Source of the DNA: Chloroflexi bacterium UBA2235
Lineage (GTDB): Bacteria > Chloroflexota > UBA11872 > UBA12225
Assembly: GCA_002347925.1 (NCBI GenBank)
Contig: DDYL01000012.1
Coordinates: 1,668 to 7,892, forward strand
Direction of reading: 5' to 3'
Length of the DNA stretch: 6,225 nucleotides
The position numbers and the translations under genes were made by a program. The notes beneath the pieces were generated by a model. That model was given only the letters and a program-made list of their open reading frames with translations, was not told where the DNA came from and made no database searches. This document shows, piece after piece, positions 1 through 5,427 of the stretch. The stretch's first letter is position 1. Each line of letters starts with the position of its first letter.

Positions 1-390
1 TTTGTGGTCAAGCCGGTCTGGATTAGCGCTAATCACGACGATTCGACCGTCGGAAACGTGTTTCTCGAGGTTCGCTGGAATGTGATCCACGAGAGCGGCT
101 ATCGCCCCGTTTGCAAAGGCATCCGCAACGAAGTCGTGCCCGTCACGTTGCGAACCGCGGATAGCGATGAACAGCCCATTGGGTCCCATGGGGGGGTGTC
201 CGTCTGTCCTTGACGACATTGAGACGGATTGAAACCGGGCGTCCACACGGAACATTGATGAGACGCTGCGTAGGGCCTCCACGGAGTTCCCCGCCCAAGA
301 GACGAGGTCGTCAAGGCCGAACATCCGTGGTCGCACCGTGAGAACCCCCACATCGCTCGCTAGATCATTGATGTCTTCGGCGGGTTTCAT
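1..390 (-). CDS. Mur ligase, N-terminal 130 residues (MurF more likely than MurE; runs off window)
   Basis: Mur ligases add amino acids or D-Ala-D-Ala to UDP-MurNAc in the cytoplasm using ATP. Only the UDP-substrate-binding N-terminal domain is visible; the ATP-binding domain lies beyond position 1. Translating from the ATG at 390, residues 57-91 carry the Mur domain-1 pattern: SSRTDG, then GLFIAIRGSQRDGHDFV, then ADAFANGAIAALVD, corresponding to the usual 'DSR-v-pGdLFvAl-G-r-DGHdF--qA---GA-a-lv'. The wording 'RG-QRDGHDFVADAF' leans to MurF, whereas first place after ftsI is often murE. I cannot settle this without the ATP-binding domain. An in-frame stop (TGA, 429-427) bounds the start; an ATG at residue 23 (MFGLDDL) would give a more typical N-terminus. 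The pocket loop is several residues longer than usual and includes a run of seven G/C bases. Confidence 0.88.
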   Translation of the reverse strand, partial: MKPAEDINDLASDVGVLTVRPRMFGLDDLVSWAGNSVEALRSVSSMFRVDARFQSVSMSSRTDGHPPMGPNGLFIAIRGSQRDGHDFVADAFANGAIAALVDHIPANLEKHVSDGRIVVISANPDRLDHK

Positions 391-476
391 CGCCCCGTAG
401 AACGGTGGAGGGAGGCCGCGCGGTAGTCATCTCCACATCCGCAGGCGTGCACCTGATCCCGCCTGTGCGCCCTTGT
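391..476. other. Spacer between ftsI and the Mur ligase
   Basis: This 86-bp gap holds a six-base-pair inverted repeat (CAGGCG at 442-447, CGCCTG at 460-465) with a 12-nt loop and no following T-run in the transcript sense. It does not look like an effective terminator, so read-through from ftsI into the Mur ligase gene is expected. No promoter is recognisable. Confidence 0.4.
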
Positions 477-2705
477 TCACCGGGCGCGGACGGGCGTGCG
501 GATTGCCTGGGCGGTGGCAGTCTCGACGATCTGTGCGTTCGTTGCGGTCGCAGATGGACGTGCAGGTGGCAAGGATTGCCTGTCCGCAACAGGGGTTGTT
601 CCACGAATTGCGGCTTGCGGGGTAATGACTTCGGTTGAAACCACCCGAGGGGTTGACTGGGGTATTCGAGTTGATTGCGTTGGAATTAGCTGCTGGTCGG
701 GCGCCGCTTGGGTCATACCATTTCGGACAATCGCCGGACCTGCGGGAACTGGTTCACGGCTGCTGGCGTCACTCAGTCGTGGTGTGGCTGTGGGTGTCGT
801 CAGTGCGTTTGCGATCGATCGTGCTTCGGCGGTTGCGACGCCAGGTGGGATAGCTTCGGTCCTGGGCAGCTTCAGGTACCGCGTAAGTTCCTGACCGATA
901 ATTGCAAAGGCAGGCTTCGCGATGAGTGATCCCCAAGGTTCATCCTTGGGCCGATCAATCTTCACGAGGATCACGAACTGAGGATCTGCTGCAGGTACGG
1001 CGCCGATGAATGAAGCAATTGTCTGGTTAGAGTCGTACCCACCATTGACGGGAATGCTTGCCGTCCCGGTCTTGCCTGCGACCTGGAAGCCCGGGACCAA
1101 TGTGCCTCGTGTCTCGCCGTTTTCTGCTGACCGAAACAGCATCTGCAAAAGAGTCGCGGCAGTCTCACGGGAGATTGCCTGACGCACAATCTGAGGTCGG
1201 ACTTGCTCAACTGTTTCCCCGGTGACTGAGTTGACAAGGGCCTTCACAACGTGAGGCCGCATCAGGAGGCCTCCGTTGGCCACCGCGGACACGGCGGTGA
1301 CCATTTGCATTGGTGTCACGGCGATGGCTTGGCCGAATGCGTTGGTCGCCAAGTCGGATTCAGACCAGTCCGCGGACTTGGGATTTTTGACGATACCGGT
1401 ACCTTCCCCCTGAAGGTCAACTCTCGTAGGTGCGCCAAACCCGAACGCGGTGACGTAGCGGTAAAAAAGCGTCTTGCCAAGGCGAAAGGCTGTCCAGCTC
1501 GCGCCGATGTTGCTGCTTTTCTCAAGCAGCTGCGTCATGGTGATCCGCCCGTTCGCTTTGAAGTCCCAGTTCCTGATTGTGAAGCCGCCGATGGACAGTG
1601 CGCCGTTATCGTCCATCGTCGTATCAGGAGTGACCAGCCGTTCATTGAGCGCGGCTGCCATGGTGATGACCTTGAAGGTTGACCCTGGTTCGTACGCGAA
1701 AGTGATTGCGGGGTTTGTCAGGAGTTCCGGCGTGCGGGCCGCTTCGGCATACCTGTTTGGGTCGAAGGTCGGATGGTTCGCCATTGCGAGGATTTCACCG
1801 GTCTTTGGGTTCATCACGATTACCGTGCCACCGTCAGCCTTGTGTTCGATAACCGACCGCTCGAGTTCACGTTCCGCGATGTACTGAATGGTCCGGTCAA
1901 TGGTGAGTATGAGATCCATGCCGTCCAATGGTGGTCGCCAGTCGCGGTCGCTGAAGCCGATCTCGTTTCCGGCAGTGTCCCGCTCAGCGCGAAGGTGTCC
2001 GGGCAGCCCAGCTAGCGCCTTGTCCCATGCACCTTCAATCCCGTAGTTCCCATTTCCGTCCCCGTCAACGAATCCGAGGACGTGCGATCCGAGTGAACGC
2101 TCGGGATACGTTCGGCGCGTCGTTGGCTCGAGGAATATGCCGGGCAGGGCCAAAGCGATGACTTGGTCAGAAATGGTCTGGTCGACACGCTTGCCGCCGA
2201 TGAGTCGCACATATGGTTTTGTCTTGTCGGAAAGAAGAGGGAGAAGTTCATCGGTGTCGACCCCGAGAACCGGCGCGAGTTTCGCCGCGACTTCTTCCGG
2301 ACGACGAATCTGGTCAGGCACGGCAAAGATGAAGTCAACCGCGAGGTTTCCGGCAAGGAGTTCGCCGGCGGTATCGCGGATGTTGCCCCGCCTTGCCGGC
2401 ACTGCGGTATCAAGGGAATGTTGCGCGTTCAGCTGGACCGTCAACTTACTTGATTCCAGAACTTGCCAATGTACAAGTCGCAAGGCGATCAAGAATGCTA
2501 AGAACAGAGGAACCAAAGTCAGTACGCCATGCCTGCTCCAGACCCACCGCCAGCTCCACCGGCGTGGGATGGGTGCCTCATGCTCGTTGCCAGGTGTGGA
2601 GGCACCTCCACCAGGTGGCGGAGAGGTCCGAGTCGTGCGCGGGCGTGGTGCTGCCTGTGGTGTAGACCGGTCACGCGGACGATAGGGCGCATAGCTAGTG
2701 ATCAA
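477..2705 (-). CDS. ftsI: Septal peptidoglycan transpeptidase FtsI (class B PBP, PBP3-type)
   Basis: FtsI cross-links septal peptidoglycan together with the glycosyltransferase FtsW. The 742-residue protein has a Pro/Arg-rich cytoplasmic N-terminus (1-55), a single membrane anchor (about 59-79), the class B pedestal/dimerisation domain (about 95-255, with RRGNIRD at 105-111) and the transpeptidase domain (about 262-610). All three active-site motifs are present: S342-T-F-K345 with the acylated serine, S397-S-N399, and K545-T-G-T-A549. A Pro/Thr/Ala/Gln-rich, probably disordered tail (about 615-742) follows in place of PASTA repeats. The start is TTG at 2705 with GGGAGG 5 nt upstream. It lies 85 bp after ftsL and 86 bp before the Mur ligase. 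Gene order favours the division enzyme over an elongation PBP2 or a sporulation SpoVD homologue. Confidence 0.96.
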   Translation of the reverse strand: MITSYAPYRPRDRSTPQAAPRPRTTRTSPPPGGGASTPGNEHEAPIPRRWSWRWVWSRHGVLTLVPLFLAFLIALRLVHWQVLESSKLTVQLNAQHSLDTAVPARRGNIRDTAGELLAGNLAVDFIFAVPDQIRRPEEVAAKLAPVLGVDTDELLPLLSDKTKPYVRLIGGKRVDQTISDQVIALALPGIFLEPTTRRTYPERSLGSHVLGFVDGDGNGNYGIEGAWDKALAGLPGHLRAERDTAGNEIGFSDRDWRPPLDGMDLILTIDRTIQYIAERELERSVIEHKADGGTVIVMNPKTGEILAMANHPTFDPNRYAEAARTPELLTNPAITFAYEPGSTFKVITMAAALNERLVTPDTTMDDNGALSIGGFTIRNWDFKANGRITMTQLLEKSSNIGASWTAFRLGKTLFYRYVTAFGFGAPTRVDLQGEGTGIVKNPKSADWSESDLATNAFGQAIAVTPMQMVTAVSAVANGGLLMRPHVVKALVNSVTGETVEQVRPQIVRQAISRETAATLLQMLFRSAENGETRGTLVPGFQVAGKTGTASIPVNGGYDSNQTIASFIGAVPAADPQFVILVKIDRPKDEPWGSLIAKPAFAIIGQELTRYLKLPRTEAIPPGVATAEARSIANALTTPTATPRLSDASSREPVPAGPAIVRNGMTQAAPDQQLIPTQSTRIPQSTPRVVSTEVITPQAAIRGTTPVADRQSLPPARPSATATNAQIVETATAQAIRTPVRAR

Positions 2706-2761
2706 GAACGCCTCCCGGTCAAGTGGGAATGCGCAGAAGCTCTGTCAGATGCTTGATCCAT
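2702..2761 (-). other. Possible 19-codon leader ORF overlapping the ftsI start
   Basis: In the gap between ftsL and ftsI an ATG (2761-2759) opens a frame of 19 codons, reading MDQASDRASAHSHLTGRRS. Its TGA stop (2704-2702) shares two bases with the TTG start of ftsI in a TTGA arrangement typical of coupled genes. No Shine-Dalgarno precedes the ATG and the peptide resembles nothing I recognise, so it may be chance. Confidence 0.2.
2711..2716 (-). promoter_or_regulatory. Strong Shine-Dalgarno (GGGAGG) fixing the TTG start of ftsI
   Basis: GGGAGG on the minus strand lies 5 nt before the TTG at 2705-2703. This near-perfect site is the reason to accept a rare start codon for ftsI. No in-frame ATG lies nearby. 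Confidence 0.75.
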
Positions 2762-2790
2762 GCAGTAGTCAGGTGCCCGTCTTATATTGG

Positions 2791-3399
2791 TCACGGCCTG
2801 GCACCTCGCGTTGGGGTCTCCCCGGCATTCAGACGAGGGAGACGGGTTCGGGTCTGATCTAGGTTTCCTGTGAGTGCATCCCAGATCTCTCGAGGAGTCA
2901 GGTCGACCTTCGTTTCTGGTTGCGTGACGAGTAGTGGCTCTTCTGAGACACCGGGAAGGTGAAGCGTGACGCGCAACGAATCCAACACTGACAGGTTTTC
3001 GAGGTGGGTCCGCGCCTCCGCATCGCGAAGGCGCTGGTCGATGTCGATTGGAGAGGGGCGTGAACGGACGTAATCCGGGGACGTTGCAGGGATGAGACCA
3101 AGGCGTATCGTTGCATCACGCTCGATGCGGGTGAAGGCCTGGAGTTCTGAAGCGCGGTTCAAGAGACGTTGTTCTTCACGTTCGAGACGCACCCGACGTT
3201 GTTCGAAGTCACGTATGTCGTAGCCAGTTGCGGCGACCCTTGATGCCCCGGTGAGGTAAAGGATCACGATGACTGCGACGATGAAGGCAATGGAGAGGAC
3301 CGGAAGAACCGGGGTGATGATTGTTTCAAGGTTCGTCACGAACCCGGAGATCAGACGGCGGATCGTCTGATCTTCGCCCGCCGATGATGATGCCTTCAT
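2791..3399 (-). CDS. ftsL: FtsL-like septal membrane protein with a long C-terminal extension
   Basis: A 202-residue bitopic protein: a short polar N-terminus (1-27), one membrane segment (about 28-50, VLPVLSIAFIVAVIVILYL), a charged coiled-coil stretch (61-92) and the segment IERDATIRLGLIPATSPDYV (92-111). That segment resembles the 'ARE-LGM-P--YV' motif after the FtsL/DivIC coiled coil. Known FtsL forms a complex with FtsB/DivIC and FtsQ/DivIB that activates FtsWI. Position between rsmH and ftsI is the classical place for ftsL and carries much of the assignment; membership of the DivIC/FtsB side cannot be excluded. About 90 further residues (112-202) go beyond the usual length of roughly 100-120. 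The ATG at 3399 is the first start after an in-frame TGA (3417-3415), but no good Shine-Dalgarno precedes it. A GTG at codon 21 is an alternative. Confidence 0.8.
   Translation of the reverse strand: MKASSSAGEDQTIRRLISGFVTNLETIITPVLPVLSIAFIVAVIVILYLTGASRVAATGYDIRDFEQRRVRLEREEQRLLNRASELQAFTRIERDATIRLGLIPATSPDYVRSRPSPIDIDQRLRDAEARTHLENLSVLDSLRVTLHLPGVSEEPLLVTQPETKVDLTPREIWDALTGNLDQTRTRLPRLNAGETPTRGARP
3349..3372. repeat. Perfect 9-bp inverted repeat inside the 5' end of ftsL
   Basis: GATCAGACG (3349-3357) and CGTCTGATC (3364-3372) are exact reverse complements separated by six bases (GCGGAT). The repeat starts 27 nt inside the ftsL coding region and covers codons 10 to 17. In the transcript it can form a nine-base-pair hairpin downstream of a start codon that has no clear ribosome-binding site. 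Any role in setting FtsL translation is inference. Confidence 0.6.
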
Positions 3400-3504
3400 T
3401 CTGTTCGACGTCCGTCATTGAGCGATTTTGTTTCGCGGACGAGGACGCAACCCGAGAAGTGCCCGATCGCAGCATCACCAATCGCGTCGTGGCCCTTGGG
3501 TCTC

Positions 3505-4485
3505 TTAGCCCGCACCGACTTCAACGACCCGGAGTCGGGCACTGCGACTCCTCGGGTTCTGATTGGACTCATCCTCAGTTGCAACGAGGGGTTTGGGCGT
3601 AAGGACTCTTACCGAGGCGGTGGCGCCGCAGATACAGACCGGGAGACGGGGCGGACATTCACAGCGTCCAGCAGCCCGTGAGAACGCCAGTTTCACGATC
3701 CGGTCTTCAAGTGAGTGGAACGAAATGATTGCGATCCGGCCACCAGGCCTGACGGCGCGCAACGCTTGGGGAATGACGGACCCCAGGGCGTCTAGTTCAC
3801 CATTGACCGCGATGCGTAAAGCCTGAAATGTCCGCGTCGCCGGGTGTATGGTCGGAGTGCCTCCGGGAGACTGGCGTCGCTGCCTCGGAATCGCGTTTGC
3901 AATACAGTCGGCGAGATCGGTGGTCTCCTCGAATGCGCGGTAGGATCGGCGATCAACGATGGCTCGCGCTACACGCCGGGCGAACCGCTCCTCGCCGAGA
4001 CCGTCGATGAGGTCTGCCAAGGATCGCTCATCCAGGTCGTTGACAAGGTCTGAGGCGGTTGGCCCTTGGGTCTGGTCCATTCGCATGTCCAGGGGTCCGG
4101 AAGTGCGAAAGGAGAATCCGCGACTGGGTTGGTCCAAGTGCATCGATGAGACGCCAATGTCGAGAAGGAGCCCGTCCAACGTTTGAGGCTCGCCCCACCC
4201 GATCCTATCGAGCACCTGCCCAAGGTTGCGAAAGTCGTCCCGTACGAACTTCACCCGGGATCCAAACCGGCTCAAGCGCGACCGGCAAAGTTCCAGTGCC
4301 GATCCATCTCGGTCAAGTCCGAGACATTGCCCGTCTGGGGCGGATTCAGTGAGGATCGCCTCCAGGTGGCCTCCCGCACCTGCGGTGGCGTCCACATATC
4401 GCCCACCTGGTCTAGGCGCCAGCAGCGAAATGACCTGGTTTAGCAGAACTGGCACATGGGAGTGCGACTCGTCCAGCTGACTCAC
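3505..4485 (-). CDS. rsmH: 16S rRNA (cytosine(1402)-N(4))-methyltransferase RsmH (MraW)
   Basis: RsmH uses S-adenosylmethionine to methylate N4 of C1402 in the decoding centre of 16S rRNA. Numbered from the GTG at 4485 (326 residues), HVPVLL (10-15) is the typical start. YVDATAGAGGH (30-40) and GLDRD (56-60) form the SAM pocket. DGLLLDIGVSSMHLD (104-118) and GPLDMRMD (130-137) are signature blocks, with ISFHSLEDR (254-262) near the end. A CxC-x6-CxC stretch (C275, C277, C284, C286) and NPRSRSARLRV (310-320) complete a standard family C-terminus. Length is normal. A TTG immediately upstream (4488-4486) is also possible; GTG is preferred because a GGGG ribosome-site element (4496-4493) is then 7 nt away rather than 4. 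This is the first gene of the dcw block here, with no mraZ before it. The stop is TAA at 3507-3505. Confidence 0.97.
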   Translation of the reverse strand: MSQLDESHSHVPVLLNQVISLLAPRPGGRYVDATAGAGGHLEAILTESAPDGQCLGLDRDGSALELCRSRLSRFGSRVKFVRDDFRNLGQVLDRIGWGEPQTLDGLLLDIGVSSMHLDQPSRGFSFRTSGPLDMRMDQTQGPTASDLVNDLDERSLADLIDGLGEERFARRVARAIVDRRSYRAFEETTDLADCIANAIPRQRRQSPGGTPTIHPATRTFQALRIAVNGELDALGSVIPQALRAVRPGGRIAIISFHSLEDRIVKLAFSRAAGRCECPPRLPVCICGATASVRVLTPKPLVATEDESNQNPRSRSARLRVVEVGAG

Positions 4486-4548
4486 CAACGTGCCCCAACT
4501 GCAGTCCAGGAAGCGATGTCGGGAGAGTCTGGGCCAATAGGCAGGTTC

Positions 4549-5259
4549 TCACGCATTGGGAATGAACAGCAGTCGCCCGCACGAAGGGCACGGAAACGGT
4601 GCTTCCGAACGGCGCGCGCGCTGGGCATCGCCAGACGGAATATCAGTGCGGCATCCTTGACACTGGGAACCCGTAAGTTCGGCGACCGGTACGCCGTCGG
4701 ACGACTTACTTCTTTGCCGGTTGTAGGCCTCGACATCCTCCGGAGGCATCCCTTGAATGAGAGCAGTCCGATCCGCTGCCAGGGCATCGCGCCGGGATGT
4801 CGCCGAGGTTCGTTCGGCGACCCGTTGCACGTTGCCTGACTGAAGACTGGCAATCGCAGCGGCGACGGCGGCTTCAACCCGTGCCAAATCCCGCTGGGTC
4901 CGCTCGGTTGCCTCCATCGCGCCGAGGGTCTGTTCCTCAATCCCGTTTCGGCGCGTGCGTTCCCGGTCCAACTCGACCCTGAGCATCTCCAGGTCCCGCG
5001 GAGTGCCCTTGCCTGACCACAGCCGAGTGTCCAGTTCCTTGATCCGTGCTTCCAGTTGGGCGAGTTCGAACTCCTGATCGCGTTGACGGGAAAGCGCTTT
5101 CGCGACGGTGTCCTTAGCCCGGCGGATTGCAATGTCTCCGGCTTTCACCTTGACTTGGTCCCCGAGTTGGGAAGTCAATTGGGTGATCCGTGATTCAAGT
5201 TGTTGGATTTCAGAATCTATGCGCCAGAGGTTCCAGACCGCACGGGCACGTTCGCTCAT
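4549..5259 (-). CDS. Coiled-coil/C4 zinc-ribbon protein (CdsZ/FlgZ-like, DUF164 family)
   Basis: This 236-residue soluble protein has the family's two-part build: a long charged helical hairpin (about residues 5-165, rich in Glu, Arg, Gln and Leu, probably coiled coil) and a C-terminal zinc ribbon. The four metal ligands are C200-x2-C203 and C224-x2-C227, in SQCQGC and CPSCGRLLF. The family hallmark around residues 79-95, here RLWSGKGTPRDLEMLRVEL, is clear. Named relatives include Helicobacter HP0958 (FlgZ), which acts on the sigma-54/flagellar system, and proteins labelled CdsZ. In most bacteria the role is unknown, and no flagellar gene is seen here. The ATG at 5259 is chosen because of the preceding GGAAAGG and the family-like start. 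It lies 63 bp before rsmH on the same strand, so co-transcription is plausible. Family assignment is firm; function is open. Confidence 0.9.
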   Translation of the reverse strand: MSERARAVWNLWRIDSEIQQLESRITQLTSQLGDQVKVKAGDIAIRRAKDTVAKALSRQRDQEFELAQLEARIKELDTRLWSGKGTPRDLEMLRVELDRERTRRNGIEEQTLGAMEATERTQRDLARVEAAVAAAIASLQSGNVQRVAERTSATSRRDALAADRTALIQGMPPEDVEAYNRQRSKSSDGVPVAELTGSQCQGCRTDIPSGDAQRARRSEAPFPCPSCGRLLFIPNA

Positions 5260-5265
5260 CCTGCG

Positions 5266-5272
5266 CCTTTCC
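5266..5272 (-). promoter_or_regulatory. Shine-Dalgarno site fixing the zinc-ribbon start
   Basis: GGAAAGG on the minus strand lies 6 nt before the ATG at 5259-5257. It supports that codon rather than an in-frame ATG at 5376. The intervening segment (5376-5260) contains the leader repeats and would encode a Cys/Arg/His-rich stretch unlike the family's usual N-terminus. Confidence 0.6.
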
Positions 5273-5293
5273 CGGCACCCGGCAATATGCCGG
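5271..5293 (-). repeat. Palindrome and tandem heptamer just before the zinc-ribbon RBS
   Basis: Two overlapping repeats are visible. CCGGCA-ATA-TGCCGG (5279-5293, plus strand) is a perfect 6-3-6 inverted repeat. CCCGGCA occurs twice in direct tandem (5271-5277 and 5278-5284). Both end at the Shine-Dalgarno sequence of the zinc-ribbon gene. The palindrome could be a protein-binding site or an RNA hairpin that affects ribosome access; the sequence alone does not decide which. It may also be chance in GC-rich DNA. Confidence 0.4.
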
Positions 5294-5308
5294 CCTCGGA
5301 CGGAGTTT

Positions 5309-5326
5309 CCACAGTGGGGACTATGG
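5309..5326 (-). promoter_or_regulatory. Stem-loop in the leader of the zinc-ribbon gene
   Basis: In the sense of the minus-strand transcript the sequence CCATAGT-CCCC-ACTGTGG can fold into a seven-base-pair stem (one U-G wobble) with a CCCC loop. It begins about 8 nt after the possible -10 box, so it would sit at the very 5' end of a transcript starting there. 5'-proximal hairpins of this kind can stabilise mRNA; that role is inferred. No U-run follows, so it is not an intrinsic terminator. Confidence 0.35.
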
Positions 5327-5334
5327 TGGATTTG

Positions 5335-5340
5335 AGTATA
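5335..5340 (-). promoter_or_regulatory. Possible -10 box (TATACT) upstream of the zinc-ribbon gene
   Basis: On the minus strand a TATACT hexamer lies 75 bp before the zinc-ribbon start codon, inside the 168-bp gap after pyk. It matches the sigma-70 type -10 consensus at five of six positions. No good -35 element is visible at 16-18 bp spacing (CGGGTG at 17 bp), and there is no TG extension. If used, transcription would begin near 5328-5326, directly before the stem-loop at 5326-5309. This is a candidate promoter for the downstream zinc-ribbon/dcw block, not a firm call. Confidence 0.35.
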
Positions 5341-5427
5341 CGAACCCCAATCAGTTCCACCCGATGCGCGTTGCACTGGTGATATTCGATGGAACCATTT
5401 TATCCATGGACCGGGGATGTGTTGGCC

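Noticed and set aside
99..353. Minus-strand frame of 84 codons overlapping the Mur ligase start
   Set aside because: It is out of phase with the Mur ligase frame, which alone contains the conserved GLFIAIRG and DGHDF blocks.
2137..2685. Plus-strand open frame of 182 codons, and other plus-strand frames at 1251-1682, 1474-1887 and 496-894
   Set aside because: They lie wholly opposite ftsI, which has complete family motifs. Their translations are Arg/Ser/Gly-rich with no recognisable domain, as expected for antisense shadows in GC-rich DNA.
3396..3584. Minus-strand 62-codon frame spanning the end of rsmH and the rsmH-ftsL gap
   Set aside because: Most of it overlaps the rsmH C-terminus in another phase, and it has no ribosome site or recognisable sequence.
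4482..5132. Minus-strand frame of 216 codons overlapping the zinc-ribbon gene
   Set aside because: It is the same strand in another phase. The zinc-ribbon frame has the CxxC pairs and the family hallmark; this one has no recognisable motif.
5260..5376. Upstream extension of the zinc-ribbon gene to an ATG at 5376
   Set aside because: The extra 39 residues are unlike the family N-terminus and would run through the leader repeats. The internal ATG at 5259 has a good ribosome site.
5386..5411. Possible terminator after pyk (ATGGA...TCCAT repeat and the TCCATGGA palindrome)
   Set aside because: The stem is only five AT-rich base pairs and no U-run follows, so it does not meet the form of an intrinsic terminator.
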